DNA of 64,000 bases from Lysinibacillus sphaericus (GTDB lineage Bacteria > Bacillota > Bacilli > Bacillales_A > Planococcaceae): contig NZ_CP019980.1 in assembly GCF_002982115.1 (NCBI RefSeq), forward strand, positions 2,736,001 to 2,800,000, written 5' to 3'. The translations under genes and the position numbers were made by a program. Shown in pieces: positions 15,517-25,248 of this stretch. The notes beneath the pieces are model-generated. The model was not told the origin of the DNA and searched no databases. It saw only the letters and a program-made list of their open reading frames with translations. Positions within the stretch are counted from its first letter, which is position 1. Each line of letters begins with the position of its first letter.

Positions 15517-15708
15517 TTATTTAAATAAATGATCAAGCGCTTGGTAATCTTGTTGATAGCGCCCACCGTCTGCCACTTCTGCATGATACAGTGCTTTTAA
15601 TGCATAGTTTTTTTGCAAATCCATATCCGCCATTAGCTCTTTTAATCGGTCATGCAATTCACGGTTTTCTTTTACAAGCAACTGCATCTGTGGTTTAAAA
15701 TATTTCAT
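15517..15708 (-). CDS. small coiled-coil-like protein, 63 aa
   Basis: ATG at 15708 behind GAGGAGT. The N-terminal half (MQLLVKENRELHDRLKELMA) has heptad-like Leu spacing consistent with a short coiled coil. The rest is helical and polar (GGRYQQDYQALDHLFK). No signal peptide. I do not recognise the family. It lies between the DUF2621 gene and the ccd operon; a terminator separates it from ccdC. Confidence 0.55.
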   Translation of the reverse strand: MKYFKPQMQLLVKENRELHDRLKELMADMDLQKNYALKALYHAEVADGGRYQQDYQALDHLFK

Positions 15709-15812
15709 CTAAGTAACTCCTCATTTTTTAACATGGTTCCTAGTATACCACGTTGTCGATTAGAAATCGCTTATTGCACCATATCCTCTTAATACAAAAA
15801 ATTATTGTATAC

Positions 15813-15851
15813 GTTAAAAAAACTACAACAGCAAATGTGCTAGTGTAGTTT
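15813..15851 (-). terminator. terminator of the ccd operon (leftward)
   Basis: AAACTAC (15820-15826) pairs with GTAGTTT (15845-15851), with further inner pairing of AGCA/TGCT. On the minus strand TTTTTTTAAC follows. Confidence 0.7.
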
Positions 15852-15858
15852 CTTTTCT

Positions 15859-16356
15859 TTACATATTTTTTAATGGAATCGTTTTCTTGATTTTTTTAAA
15901 TTGAATCAGCATTGCAATTCGCCAAGGCAATAGCATCGCAAATGCTAAAATCCAAAACATACCTGCTAACTCCCCGACATCTATCGAGCTACTTAAAATC
16001 ATTTTTGCCACAACACGGAAGATTAACAGCCCAACTAAAATAAATACAAACGCTTTTGAACGTTTTAAATAAATATCGTGACCTTTTACTTCAAATTTCG
16101 AAGTAGCAATTAAAATGGTCGAGAACACCATACCTACCGCAGCAGCTTCTAAAATCTGCATAGGTGGCACTCGAAATTGTGCAAATAAAAACATTAACGC
16201 ACCTGATGACATGGCAATAGGTGGAATGATAATTTTCTTCTCATTTGTAGGTTTTTTGGAAGCTCGCATACGTAATACCATCACAAAGCTACCCATTATA
16301 ATGGCCATTATAGTCGAACCTATAACATAATATTGAGAAGGGATATTGCTTAACAT
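15859..16356 (-). CDS. ccdC: CcdC-family membrane protein
   Basis: A 165-residue integral membrane protein with about five helices, matching the CcdC/DUF1453 family (B. subtilis YneJ). Blocks include GSTIMAIIMGSFVMVLRMRA, AAAVGMVFSTILIATSKFEV and FVFILVGLLIFRVVAKMILS. AGAGGAGGATT precedes the ATG at 16356. It is third in the order ccdA, CheY-like, ccdC, the same as in B. subtilis. Its biochemical role is undefined; in B. subtilis ccdC loss is reported not to abolish cytochrome c. Confidence 0.85.
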   Translation of the reverse strand: MLSNIPSQYYVIGSTIMAIIMGSFVMVLRMRASKKPTNEKKIIIPPIAMSSGALMFLFAQFRVPPMQILEAAAVGMVFSTILIATSKFEVKGHDIYLKRSKAFVFILVGLLIFRVVAKMILSSSIDVGELAGMFWILAFAMLLPWRIAMLIQFKKIKKTIPLKNM

Positions 16357-16380
16357 AAAGAATCCTCCTCTGATGTTAAA

Positions 16381-16749
16381 TTAGCAACTTTGACCAACTA
16401 GCTGGTCTGCTACAGCTCTTAATTTTTCTGGCTCGAAAGGCTTTGTAATAAAATCTTTCGCTCCACTTTCAATTGCTTCTACAATTAATTTTTGTTGTCC
16501 TAATGCTGTAATCATAACTATCTTTGCATTAGGAAATTCTGGGATGATTCTTTTTACAGCCGCAATACCTGTCATAACGGGCATCGTTACATCCATTGTT
16601 ACAAGATCTGGTTGTAACTCTCGATACAGCTCTACAGCTTCTTTACCATTCACTGCATTGCCAACTACCTCATAACCCCATTCAGTAAACATATTACTGA
16701 TTGTAACACGCATAAATAGCGTATCATCCACTACTAAAACTGTAGGCAC
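16381..16749 (-). CDS. single-domain CheY-like response regulator (YneI/CcdB-like)
   Basis: A 122-residue receiver domain with no output domain. Acidic pocket VVDDTLFMR, phospho-acceptor Asp in LVTMDVTMPVMTG, conserved Thr/Ser in IVMITALG, and Lys in KDFITKPFEPEKL. The best start is the GTG at 16749, eight bases after GGAGGGAG; a GTG at 16767 overlaps that site. It lies between ccdA and ccdC exactly as yneI does in B. subtilis. No histidine kinase is nearby. The target is unknown. Confidence 0.85.
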   Translation of the reverse strand: MPTVLVVDDTLFMRVTISNMFTEWGYEVVGNAVNGKEAVELYRELQPDLVTMDVTMPVMTGIAAVKRIIPEFPNAKIVMITALGQQKLIVEAIESGAKDFITKPFEPEKLRAVADQLVGQSC

Positions 16750-16800
16750 GTATTCATCTCCCTCCACGTTAAAGTATGGTATGCCCTTTAGTTTAGCAGA

Positions 16801-17511
16801 TTAGAAGCCAATAAATCCACCGAAAATAGGCTGCAATAATCGCGTGATATATGTTAAACCATCAAAGAATAACAATATCCCCACCGCAATCATAATATAG
16901 CCGCCAACTTTTACGATTTTTTGACTGTGTTTGCGAATCCAATTCATACGTGAAATGAAGAATGATAACACAAAGAATGGAATGGCAAAACCTAAATAGT
17001 AAGCAAACATATAGCTAAACCCTGAAGAAGGATTTGCTCCAGCTAACGTAATAATGGACATTAGAATTGGACCTGTACATGGTGTCCAACCCGCCGCAAA
17101 TGCGATGCCGATTAATATGGAACCTATATAGCCGGATGGTCGATTTTTGAATTGAAATTTTCGATCTTTCATTAAAAAATCAATTTGCAGTAACCCTACA
17201 ATCATTAACCCAAAGATAACGATTAAAATGGCGCCAACTTGACGCAATAATGTTTGATAGTTTAGGAAGAATTCCCTTGCTAATGATGCGCCTAGACCAA
17301 TCATAATAAAAATAATTGAAAATCCTAATAAAAAGAATAGCGTATGCAAAATAGCACGCCTTTGCATCATGCCACGTTCAGATTTTAGCTCATCCAAAGT
17401 CATTCCCGTTATGTATGATAAAAATGCTGGATACAGTGGCAGAGTACACGGTGAAATGAAGCTTAAAAAGCCCGCTCCAAACGCTAGAAAAACGTTAATA
17501 TCAGTTTCCAT
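16801..17511 (-). CDS. ccdA: CcdA thiol-disulfide membrane transporter
   Basis: A 236-residue, six-helix membrane protein that carries reducing equivalents from cytoplasmic thioredoxin to extracytoplasmic thioredoxins (ResA, StoA). The redox cysteines are in FLSFISPCTLPLYP (TM1) and AAGWTPCTGPILM (TM4). Start candidates are ATG 17511 (METDINVFLAFGAG, matching the family's N-terminus) and ATG 17520; AAGGAGAG is 12 or 3 bases away respectively. First gene of the ccdA/response-regulator/ccdC run. It could serve the exported TlpA-like thioredoxin at 41 kb. Confidence 0.92.
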   Translation of the reverse strand: METDINVFLAFGAGFLSFISPCTLPLYPAFLSYITGMTLDELKSERGMMQRRAILHTLFFLLGFSIIFIMIGLGASLAREFFLNYQTLLRQVGAILIVIFGLMIVGLLQIDFLMKDRKFQFKNRPSGYIGSILIGIAFAAGWTPCTGPILMSIITLAGANPSSGFSYMFAYYLGFAIPFFVLSFFISRMNWIRKHSQKIVKVGGYIMIAVGILLFFDGLTYITRLLQPIFGGFIGF

Positions 17512-17740
17512 ATTTTTCATTCTCTCCTTACAGTTACTGCCTCCATCGTACCAAAAAACAATGGAAATTGCGCCCTTAATGCTTGTGAACGTTTCTTGAC
17601 GAAAAGTTGTAGAAACTGCGAAATCTTTTTGCTTTGCAAAAGGCACTTCTGAATTATGCGCCCGCTACGTTTTTCTGTCAACGAAATTTGCAATAATACA
17701 AGAATTTAAAATAAAGCCCTTTTATGTTTGCTAATTAGAA

Positions 17741-17775
17741 AAAAGGTACTGAGAAAGCGATTCTCAATACCTTTT
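17741..17775 (-). terminator. terminator of the lactate permease gene (leftward)
   Basis: AAAAGGTACTGAGAA (17741-17755) pairs with TTCTCAATACCTTTT (17761-17775) apart from one G-T or A-C position. On the minus strand T runs follow. Confidence 0.85.
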
Positions 17776-17793
17776 ACTAAAAAATTCACTGCT

Positions 17794-19473
17794 CTATGGA
17801 ATCATCCAAGATAGGACATTACTTTGTAAAAAGGTTAGTATACAGATAAATAATAGCAACATCACACTATACTTTAATGCGAAGCGCAGCAATTCTGATT
17901 CTCTCCCTACAAGTCCAACCGCGGCGGCGGCGACTGCGATAGATTGTGGTGAAATCATTTTACCGGTTACACCGCCCGATGCATTCGCTGCAAGTGCAAG
18001 CACCGGTTCCATTCCAACAGAATCAGCCGTCACTTGCTGGAGCTTGGCAAATAAGACATTTGAAGATGTATCAGATCCTGTAATAAATACACCGAGCCAA
18101 CCTAGCACAGGTGAGAAGAATGGGAATAATACACCCGTCTTCGCTAAAACTAAAGCAAGCGTTGTCATCATACCTGCTGTATTTGTCACATAGGCATAGG
18201 CAACGACACTACAAATCGTAATAAGCGGGTACTTAATTTCATTTAATGTTTCAAAAAATGTTGTTCCCCAATTGCGCCACGAAACGTTAAAAATAAATTT
18301 AGAAACGATGGCAGATAATAAAATAGCTGTACCTGCCGCACCTAGAAGTTCTACCTTATAGAAAGCTGCAATTGCTTCCCCCGTTGCGCCACTCACTACT
18401 TGATTATGTAAAAGCGGTACTTCAGCCGTAAATGTCATCGCTTGCCCCACTAAATTTACCCCTTTTAAAATAACATTTGTACCGTCATAATTTCCCGTTA
18501 AAGCACTTTTGACTACAGGAATCCCCCAGCAAGAAATAAAAGCCGTCAATATAATAAATGGTGACCAAGACTTTATGATTGTCCCTCCGCTGTACGACTC
18601 TTTTTTAGACATTGTATCAGCTGTAATCTCTTGTTCGGAAGCAAAACGATAAATCGTTTTCGGCTGCCAAAACTTCATGAAAACGGCAAGTGCAAAAAGT
18701 GATACTAGAGCAGATAAAACATCCGGTAATTCAGGACCGAGAAAATTCGAACTTAAAAATTGTGTGACAGCAAATGAAATACCAGATACTAAAATGGCTG
18801 GCATCACTTCCCAAGCTTTTTTAAAACCAGTCATAATAAAAATTAAGAAGAATGGAATAAAGACTGCTAAAAACGGTAATTGACGTCCAACCATTTTTGA
18901 AATTTCAAATGCGGCGATACCCGTAGGTCCTTCCATAGCCGTAATTGGTACACCGATGGCACCAAATGCAACTGGGGCTGTATTTGCAATTAAACAAAGA
19001 CCTGCAGCATATAACGGATTAAAACCAAGACCTACTAATAATGCTGCTGAAATAGCAACCGGTGCGCCAAAACCAGCGGCTCCTTCTAAAAATGCACCAA
19101 ATGAAAACGCGACGAGTAACGCTTGAATACGGCGGTCTTCGGTTATCGATAAGACAGAATAACGGATAATATTAAAATTCCCTGTTTTAACCGTGATATT
19201 GTATAAAAAAACCGATGTAATAATAATCCAACCGATTGGTAGTAGACCATACACAGCCCCTTGTGTGGCGGACATTACCGCTGTCCCTAGCGGCACTTTA
19301 AATGCAATGGCAGCCAATAATAAAGAGACAAGCAGAGTTGTTAAACCTGCCATATAGCCTTTCATTTTTTTTATGGCTAACGCCCAGAAAAAATAAAGTA
19401 TTGGTATAACAGCGACGATTGCCGACCACGTCAAACTATCCCCCACAGCAGTAAAATTTTGTGTAAATGTCAA
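17794..19473 (-). CDS. lctP: L-lactate permease
   Basis: A 559-residue LctP-family permease, about 13 helices, importing lactate with protons. Family blocks are FLEGAAGFGAPVAISAALLV, LIANTAPVAFGAIGVPITAM, FITGSDTSSNVLFAKLQQ and NASGGVTGKMISPQSIAVAA. The start is the TTG at 19473 (MTFTQNFTAVGDSLTW), eight bases after TTGGGGG; the upstream open stretch lacks homology. It is divergent from lutR. A strong promoter and a LutR-type palindrome precede it, so it should be co-induced with lutABC by lactate. Confidence 0.93.
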   Translation of the reverse strand: MTFTQNFTAVGDSLTWSAIVAVIPILYFFWALAIKKMKGYMAGLTTLLVSLLLAAIAFKVPLGTAVMSATQGAVYGLLPIGWIIITSVFLYNITVKTGNFNIIRYSVLSITEDRRIQALLVAFSFGAFLEGAAGFGAPVAISAALLVGLGFNPLYAAGLCLIANTAPVAFGAIGVPITAMEGPTGIAAFEISKMVGRQLPFLAVFIPFFLIFIMTGFKKAWEVMPAILVSGISFAVTQFLSSNFLGPELPDVLSALVSLFALAVFMKFWQPKTIYRFASEQEITADTMSKKESYSGGTIIKSWSPFIILTAFISCWGIPVVKSALTGNYDGTNVILKGVNLVGQAMTFTAEVPLLHNQVVSGATGEAIAAFYKVELLGAAGTAILLSAIVSKFIFNVSWRNWGTTFFETLNEIKYPLITICSVVAYAYVTNTAGMMTTLALVLAKTGVLFPFFSPVLGWLGVFITGSDTSSNVLFAKLQQVTADSVGMEPVLALAANASGGVTGKMISPQSIAVAAAAVGLVGRESELLRFALKYSVMLLLFICILTFLQSNVLSWMIP

Positions 19474-19717
19474 ATTGCATACCCCCAAAATAAAAAGTTC
19501 TCCCCAATCATGACAATACGGCATTAACAGATTGTTGATGTTTTCAGTTGCAGTCTAATAGAAGCAAGACACGACTATCACGAGCCTCTTGCTCCTCCAA
19601 TGCTACTATCTTCGTTTTGTCAGACTTGTAAAAACGTCAATTGAAGTTATCTTGTAACTAAACATTCAACACTTTTTTGCTAAGCTGGTTTACGCCCTCC
19701 AAACTTAAATAGATTAG

Positions 19718-19770
19718 GTCATCTGATGACTATATGTTAAAATTATATGAACTAAATTTTAAAAATTCAA
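19718..19770 (-). promoter_or_regulatory. lctP promoter with LutR operator
   Basis: Leftward TTGAAT (19770-19765), a 17-base spacer and a perfect TATAAT (19747-19742). The palindrome GTCATCTGATGAC (19718-19730) lies just downstream of the expected transcription start. It contains the TCATC-N-TGATGA repeat described for LutR of B. subtilis, and an identical copy precedes lutA at 20856. Confidence 0.8.
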
Positions 19771-19904
19771 TATATTTTTAAAATAAAATTTCCATTTTAG
19801 CTACTTTAAGTAGCAATTACTAGCAAAACTGTACAATATTTTAATCCTAAACACCCAAGAAAAGTATTCATGAGAAACAGTGAGTAAATTAGCATTCTTC
19901 ATGT

Positions 19905-19910
19905 ATAATA
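19905..19910 (+). promoter_or_regulatory. -10 box of lutR
   Basis: TATAAT 45 bases before the lutR start codon. The -35 region (TGAGTA at 17 bases) is poor. The 19771-19904 stretch is very AT-rich and holds no gene. Confidence 0.45.
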
Positions 19911-19954
19911 TACTTATATAGAGCAATTGATTGAGATGAATGAGGTGTAGCTCC

Positions 19955-20686
19955 TTGGAATTAAAGAAAATTAAACCGAAAAAAATATATGAGGAAGTAT
20001 CAGAAATGCTCTATGAAAAAATTCGAGCTGGCGACCTGAAACCAGGAGATCGTCTTGACTCTGTCGAACAACTTGCTGAACAATTACAAGTAAGTAGGTC
20101 TGCCATAAGAGAAGCCTTATCTGCACTAAAAGCAATGGGCTTAATCGAAATTAAACAAGGTTCCGGCACTTTTGTTAAGAGCACTCCATCCAAACAACTT
20201 GACTTCCCACTTTCAACACTCACATTAACAAATAAAAAAGATGTCTCCCATCTATTAAAAGTACGCAAAATTATTGAAGTGGGTGCCGCTGCCAGTGCTG
20301 CCATTCATCGGACAGATGAAGATATACAAACAATGTTGCGTATTTTAGATGACATGAAACTAGCACAGGGTGATGGAGAGCTTGGCGAAAAAGCGGACTT
20401 TCAATTTCACGCGGCAATCTCTGCTGCCTCTCAAAACCCCCTACTGGCAACAATTTTAGACCAAGTATCCGGTTTAATGATTGAAACAATGAAAGAAACG
20501 CGTCGTATTTGGTTGTATTCTAAAAAAACGACAAGCGAAAAATTATATGATGAACATATGCAAATTTTTCTTGCCATTAAACAACAAAACGAAGAGCTAG
20601 CAAAGCATGCAATGTCTTCTCATTTAAGCAATGTAGAGGAAGTTTTAATGCACTATTTCGACACAACCGAATCTACAAAGGAATAA
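19955..20686 (+). CDS. lutR: GntR/FadR-family lactate-utilisation repressor
   Basis: A 243-residue regulator starting at the TTG at 19955 (ELKKIKPKKIYEEVSEML, as in B. subtilis LutR), 7 bases after GAGGTG. The N-terminal winged helix has GDRLDSVEQLAEQLQVSRSA and REALSALKAMGLIEIKQGSG. The all-helical FadR/FCD effector domain (about 95-240) includes the metal-ligand positions DFQFHAAISAASQNPLL and HLSNVEEVL. It lies between divergent lctP and downstream lutABC, each with the same 13-bp operator. Repression relieved by lactate is the known behaviour of the family. Confidence 0.92.
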   Translation: MELKKIKPKKIYEEVSEMLYEKIRAGDLKPGDRLDSVEQLAEQLQVSRSAIREALSALKAMGLIEIKQGSGTFVKSTPSKQLDFPLSTLTLTNKKDVSHLLKVRKIIEVGAAASAAIHRTDEDIQTMLRILDDMKLAQGDGELGEKADFQFHAAISAASQNPLLATILDQVSGLMIETMKETRRIWLYSKKTTSEKLYDEHMQIFLAIKQQNEELAKHAMSSHLSNVEEVLMHYFDTTESTKE

Positions 20687-20718
20687 AATTCATAAATTGC
20701 CAGAGCTGATGTTATCGC

Positions 20719-20766
20719 AAAAAGTGTTAGATTGATTAAACACAATCTAGCACTTTTCTTTTTTGT
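20719..20766 (+). terminator. lutR terminator, copy 1 of a repeated stem
   Basis: AAAAGTGTTAGATTG pairs with CAATCTAGCACTTTT (one G-T pair), followed by CTTTTTT. The same stem core recurs at 26.7, 57.6, 59.95 and 63.8 kb. Confidence 0.88.
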
Positions 20767-20825
20767 CCCTCCCCTATTTTTTGAAAATTTGCAAATAGCA
20801 CTTCCACCCATCTTATAGGTTGTAG

Positions 20826-20868
20826 TATGATAAAAACAATCTAACTGTCCACCAAGTCATCTGATGAC
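20826..20868 (+). promoter_or_regulatory. lutABC promoter region with LutR operator
   Basis: TATGAT (20826-20831) is the likely -10; no clear -35. GTCATCTGATGAC (20856-20868) is identical to the operator before lctP and lies downstream of the expected transcription start, suggesting roadblock repression. Confidence 0.7.
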
Positions 20869-20919
20869 CAGTTGATTAATCAATTGAAATTGCAAATCCA
20901 TACAAAAGGAGCGAAAAGC

Positions 20920-21636
20920 ATGAAAGTAACATTGTTTGCGACTTGTTTAGTCGATATGTTTCAAGGTGAGGTAGGAAAAGCAGTTGTCGAAGTTTTAGAA
21001 AGACTAGGTTGTGACATCGACTTTCCAGAAAATCAAATTTGCTGTGGACAGCCTGCTTATAATAGTGGTTATGTACAGGATTCGAAAAATGCGATGAAAA
21101 AAATGATAACTGCTTTTGAACATGCACAGTACGTCGTCTCCCCTTCTGGCTCTTGTGCTTATATGTTTAAAGAATATCCTGAAGTATTTAAAGGGGACCC
21201 TATATGGGAAGCGAAAGCACAGGCGTTAGCTGCTAAAACATATGAATTCACGGAATTTATTGTAGACATTCTACAGATTGAAGATGTAGGTGCACATTTA
21301 GAAGGTAAAGCGACATTCCACACCTCTTGCCATATGACTAGATTGCTCGGTGTGAAAGAAGCACCAATGAAATTATTAGGAAATGTTAAAGGTTTACAAT
21401 ATGTAGAACTCCCAGGAAAAGACCGCTGTTGTGGTTTTGGCGGCACATTTTCAGTAAAAATGGGGAATATTTCTGGAGAAATGGTCAATGAAAAAGTACA
21501 AAACGTAGAAGAAACGGAAGCAGATATTTTAATCGGTGCGGATGCGGGCTGCTTAATCAATATCGGGGGGCGTATTGAGCGACAAGGCAAACCCATTAAA
21601 GTGATGCATATTGCGGAAGTACTAAACTGCCGATAA
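20920..21636 (+). CDS. lutA: lactate utilisation protein A (Fe-S oxidoreductase subunit)
   Basis: A 238-residue CCG-domain protein, part of the LutABC L-lactate oxidation complex. Two cysteine-rich CCG motifs are visible: [17 protein letters not shown] with the preceding FATCLVDMF, and [19 protein letters not shown] with [12 protein letters not shown]. These bind heterodisulfide-reductase-type Fe-S clusters. The ATG at 20920 follows AAAAGGAGCG; an in-frame ATG 48 bases upstream has no such site and would lie almost in the operator. First gene of lutABC. Confidence 0.95.
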   Translation: MKVTLFATCLVDMFQGEVGKAVVEVLERLGCDIDFPENQICCGQPAYNSGYVQDSKNAMKKMITAFEHAQYVVSPSGSCAYMFKEYPEVFKGDPIWEAKAQALAAKTYEFTEFIVDILQIEDVGAHLEGKATFHTSCHMTRLLGVKEAPMKLLGNVKGLQYVELPGKDRCCGFGGTFSVKMGNISGEMVNEKVQNVEETEADILIGADAGCLINIGGRIERQGKPIKVMHIAEVLNCR

Positions 21637-21661
21637 GTGGCTTTTAGAGGAGGATAATCGA

Positions 21662-23089
21662 ATGGCAATGAAAACAAGCGATGATAGGTTTAACAAGCGA
21701 GTATCGAAAGAGCTAGAAAATACCTTTATGCGAGGTGCGGTATCCAGTGCACAAGAACGCTTTCAAACGCGCCGATTACAACAAGCAGATGAGCTTGGGC
21801 ACTGGGAAGAATGGCGTTCACATGGTGAGGAAATTCGCCAGCATGTTCTCGCCAATTTAGATTATTACTTATATCAACTGAGTGAAAATGTAGCAAATCG
21901 TGGTGGACATGTATATTTTGCTAAAACTGCCGAAGAAGCTACTAGCTATATTCAACAAATCGCCGAAAAAAAACAAGCGAAAAAAATTGTCAAATCTAAA
22001 TCCATGGTAACAGAAGAAATCAATTTAAATCCCGCGCTCGAACAACTGGGCTGTGAAGTGATTGAAACAGACCTTGGCGAATATATTTTGCAAGTTGGAG
22101 ATCATGAACCCCCATCGCATATCGTCGTACCAGCATTGCATAAAAATAAAGAGCAAATTCGCGATATATTTAAAGAAAAACAAGGCTATGAGCAAACAGA
22201 AAAACCAGAAGAACTAGCCCTTTATGTTCGTGAAAAACTACGAAATGAGTACTTAACAGCAGATATTGGCATTACTGGCTGTAACTTCGCTATCGCAGAA
22301 AGTGGCTCCATCACACTCGTTACAAATGAAGGAAATGCTGATTTAGTAACCGCCTTACCTAAAACACAAATTACTGTGATGGGCATGGAACGAATTGTGC
22401 CCACGTTCGAAGAAATGGAGGTCCTCGTTAGTTTATTAACGAGAAGTGCTGTTGGGCAAAAGCTAACAAGCTATATTACGACGTTAACTGGTGTAAAAGA
22501 TGAAGGCGATACGGATGGGCCAGATGAATTCCACTTAGTTATTGTCGATAATGGCCGTTCAGCTATTTTAGGGGGGGAATTCCAACCAATTTTGCAATGT
22601 ATTCGCTGTGCAGCTTGTGTTAACGCTTGCCCTGTATACCGTCATGTTGGTGGACATACGTACGGTTCAATTTACTCAGGTCCTGTCGGTGTTGTGTTGT
22701 CACCATTGCTAGGTGGTTATGATGATTTCAAGGAGTTACCATATGCCTCGACTTTATGCGGCGCTTGCACAGATGCATGTCCTGTCAAAATCCCATTGCA
22801 TCAACTGATTCATCGCCATCGTCAGGTCATCGTTGAAAATGAAGGAAGAGCCCCGGTGTCCGAAAAGCTTCTTATGAAGGCGTTTGGCTTAGGTGCTTCC
22901 TCCCCTACTTTATACAAAATGGCAACGAAAATGGCAGCACCAGCCATGTCTCCATTTACAAAGGATAATAAAATTTCAAACGGCCCAGGACCATTAAAAG
23001 CGTGGACAGAAGCAAGAGATTTCCCAGCTCCGAATAAAGAAAATTTCCGAAGCTGGTTTAACAGCCGTACAAAAGGAGGTTCTGAATAA
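21662..23089 (+). CDS. lutB: lactate utilisation protein B (ferredoxin-type subunit)
   Basis: A 475-residue LutB. An N-terminal DUF162/LUD domain (about 60-300, [20 protein letters not shown]) is followed by paired 4Fe-4S motifs [15 protein letters not shown] and [18 protein letters not shown], and a DUF3390 tail ending [26 protein letters not shown] precedes the ATG at 21662. The stop overlaps lutC's start (TAATG), implying translational coupling. Central electron-transfer subunit for lactate to pyruvate oxidation. Confidence 0.95.
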   Translation: MAMKTSDDRFNKRVSKELENTFMRGAVSSAQERFQTRRLQQADELGHWEEWRSHGEEIRQHVLANLDYYLYQLSENVANRGGHVYFAKTAEEATSYIQQIAEKKQAKKIVKSKSMVTEEINLNPALEQLGCEVIETDLGEYILQVGDHEPPSHIVVPALHKNKEQIRDIFKEKQGYEQTEKPEELALYVREKLRNEYLTADIGITGCNFAIAESGSITLVTNEGNADLVTALPKTQITVMGMERIVPTFEEMEVLVSLLTRSAVGQKLTSYITTLTGVKDEGDTDGPDEFHLVIVDNGRSAILGGEFQPILQCIRCAACVNACPVYRHVGGHTYGSIYSGPVGVVLSPLLGGYDDFKELPYASTLCGACTDACPVKIPLHQLIHRHRQVIVENEGRAPVSEKLLMKAFGLGASSPTLYKMATKMAAPAMSPFTKDNKISNGPGPLKAWTEARDFPAPNKENFRSWFNSRTKGGSE

Positions 23090-23805
23090 TGGCAGGAAGC
23101 ATTGTAAATAGAGATGCATTTTTATCGAATATTGCCAAGCAACTTGGACGAGCACCAAAAACACAACTAACAAAACCAGTTTGGCAATACCAACCTCAAG
23201 ACCGTGTGTTAAAAGATGCTACGAAAGATGAACTCGTTGCTGTCTTAGCGAAGCAATGTAAAAATATTAATACTGATGTTATAGTTACTACTACAGAAAA
23301 TCTAGCAACGGATTTGCAAAAAGTCGTAGAGCAATACGGTGGTCGCTCTGTCATCACATGGCAAGACAAACGCTTTAAAAATTATGGTTTAGCTCAATTG
23401 ATGCATACACAATGGCCACAAGTCGATATTGAACTTTATGTATGGGATGAAACACAGCCAGAGGAAAATATCCGACAAGCCGAAAAAGCAAATATCGGTT
23501 TGACAATTAGTGAGATGACTTTAGCCGAATCTGGAACAGCCGTCCTATTTAGCGATAAATATAGAGGGCGAACGATAAGCTTTTTACCAGAAAAGTCGAT
23601 AATTTTGATGCCAAAAAGCACCATCGTTCCACGCATCACCCAAGCAGCTCGATGGATGAGCCAAAAAGTTCAAAATGGGGAGCATATCGCTTCTTGCATT
23701 AACTTTATTACAGGTCCTAGTAATTCCGCAGATATCGAAATGATTCCTGTCGTTGGTGTCCACGGTCCGATTAAAGCCACTTATATCGTTATCGAAGATC
23801 AATAA
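23089..23805 (+). CDS. lutC: lactate utilisation protein C (LUD domain)
   Basis: A 238-residue LUD-domain protein and third LutABC subunit. Motifs NIGLTISEMTLAESGTAVLF and NFITGPSNSADIEMIPVVGV with HGPIKATYIVIED are characteristic. GGAGGT lies 11 bases before the ATG, which overlaps the lutB stop by one base. No metal-binding Cys cluster. Followed by a strong terminator. Confidence 0.95.
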   Translation: MAGSIVNRDAFLSNIAKQLGRAPKTQLTKPVWQYQPQDRVLKDATKDELVAVLAKQCKNINTDVIVTTTENLATDLQKVVEQYGGRSVITWQDKRFKNYGLAQLMHTQWPQVDIELYVWDETQPEENIRQAEKANIGLTISEMTLAESGTAVLFSDKYRGRTISFLPEKSIILMPKSTIVPRITQAARWMSQKVQNGEHIASCINFITGPSNSADIEMIPVVGVHGPIKATYIVIEDQ

Positions 23806-23811
23806 TGATGG

Positions 23812-23846
23812 AAACAGGCATGCCAGATGTACTGCATGCCTGTTTT
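23812..23846 (+). terminator. lutABC terminator
   Basis: AAACAGGCATGC (23812-23823) pairs perfectly with GCATGCCTGTTT (23834-23845), followed by T and GCTTTATA. Confidence 0.8.
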
Positions 23847-23867
23847 GCTTTATATTGAATCAATCCG

Positions 23868-23905
23868 ATAGTGGTTATCGCCACTAAATCCCCGTTTTCG
23901 CCACT
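23868..23905 (-). repeat. short tandem AGTGGCGA repeat, locus 1
   Basis: On the minus strand two adjacent units of about 20 bases begin AGTGGCGAAAACGGGGATTT and AGTGGCGATAACCACTATC. Related units occur at 57631-57693. It lies between the lutABC terminator and the convergent MFS gene. Confidence 0.55.
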
Positions 23906-23914
23906 GCTAGAATT

Positions 23915-25213
23915 CTACCTATTTGGTATTAGTTTGCTATTCTTTGCTAGCGTTTTGTCATCGTAAAATTCAGGATGCGCTTCCTTTAAAACTGACCTCC
24001 GCAGTAATACAAGTGTCATTACCACTATAATTATACTTGTCACTAGCAATATACCAGTTGCTGGGAGAGAATCGTATAGTACTCCATAGACAAGCATACC
24101 AATTGGCATCATGGACATCGCCATTGTTTCCATTAGTCCAAATACGCGTCCGCGATACTCCTCGGAAATAAGCTTTTGCATAAAAACGCCTAGAGGCATA
24201 TTTACACCCATTTCAAAAATAGCAAAAATAAAATACAAGCCAATATAAAAGATAACAATCATTGCATACGATAGATTCGTCACTAAAGGGATTACCGCAA
24301 AACTTAAGCTATTTGAAAGCAACAATAAACTTATTTTAGAAAAACGAAGTGGCACTTTTATTTCGGCACGTGATGCAAAATAGATGGAGGCCACTAACAT
24401 ACCACCCGCCCCCGCTGCTTCAATAAAACCAAAATGGGTAGATTCAACCTTTAGTAATTCGATGATGATATACGTTCCACCAACGACAATGGCAGAGAAA
24501 AATAAATTAATCCACAACGATAGCCACATCACAACTTTAATGACCTTATGTTGTTTGATATAGCTAAAGCCTCCAACAAGTCCTTGCCATATCTTTTCCG
24601 CTTTAGCAGTGTCCCCTCTCGTACTATACAAATTAAAATTCATCGTGGCCTCTAAGCAAAAGGCTATCGCGTACGCTACCATATGAACTATTAAAAATAC
24701 TTCCATAGAGAAAAAGCCGTACATCATCCCACCGATAACAGGTCCCCCAACAGCCGCTACAGACACCGACATTTGGTTAAATGACATTGCCCGCTGTAAA
24801 CGTTCTGGATTAACGAGTGTTGCAATTGCTGAAGTAAAGGTTACGCTCGAAAATGCTGAACAAAGCGTATAAAATACGGTAGTCACATAAATCGCATTAA
24901 CAGACATACCAATTGTCTCTGTATAAAACAATAAACTTGCCATCGTTAAAATCGTTCCAGCTTGTGCTATTAATATTGTTCGTTTCTTTGAATAATTATC
25001 TGCGACATATCCTGCTAATGGCGCAACAAGTGCTCTAGGTAATATGGAACAAATCATATTTGTTGCAAAGCTGGTAGCGGAACCCGTCATCGCTAAAATA
25101 TACAAACTAATACCAAAAGACAATACATGCGACCCTAACATTGCAATCATTTTACTGGCGGTAAAAGTCCACAAATGATAGGTCGCCTTTTTATATTTTG
25201 CCGCTTCACTCAT
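23915..25213 (-). CDS. MFS efflux-type transporter
   Basis: A 432-residue, 12-helix major facilitator of the multidrug/macrolide-efflux type (MefA/enterobactin-exporter-like branch). Blocks are ALVAPLAGYVADNYSKKRTI (motif A), RLQRAMSFNQMSVSVAAVGG and SEEYRGRVFGLMETMAMSMM. GGAGGGG precedes the ATG at 25213. Its promoter is flanked by two identical-arm operators and it is divergent from an XRE-TPR regulator, so regulated export of a signal, toxin or drug is the likely job. Substrate not deducible. Confidence 0.85.
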   Translation of the reverse strand: MSEAAKYKKATYHLWTFTASKMIAMLGSHVLSFGISLYILAMTGSATSFATNMICSILPRALVAPLAGYVADNYSKKRTILIAQAGTILTMASLLFYTETIGMSVNAIYVTTVFYTLCSAFSSVTFTSAIATLVNPERLQRAMSFNQMSVSVAAVGGPVIGGMMYGFFSMEVFLIVHMVAYAIAFCLEATMNFNLYSTRGDTAKAEKIWQGLVGGFSYIKQHKVIKVVMWLSLWINLFFSAIVVGGTYIIIELLKVESTHFGFIEAAGAGGMLVASIYFASRAEIKVPLRFSKISLLLLSNSLSFAVIPLVTNLSYAMIVIFYIGLYFIFAIFEMGVNMPLGVFMQKLISEEYRGRVFGLMETMAMSMMPIGMLVYGVLYDSLPATGILLVTSIIIVVMTLVLLRRSVLKEAHPEFYDDKTLAKNSKLIPNR

Positions 25214-25248
25214 TAAAAAACCCCTCCATATTTTAATTTAATTTAAAA

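Noticed and set aside
21159..21677. 172-codon minus-strand frame opposite lutA
   Set aside because: Antisense to the conserved CCG-domain gene. Pro/Ser-rich composition typical of shadow frames.
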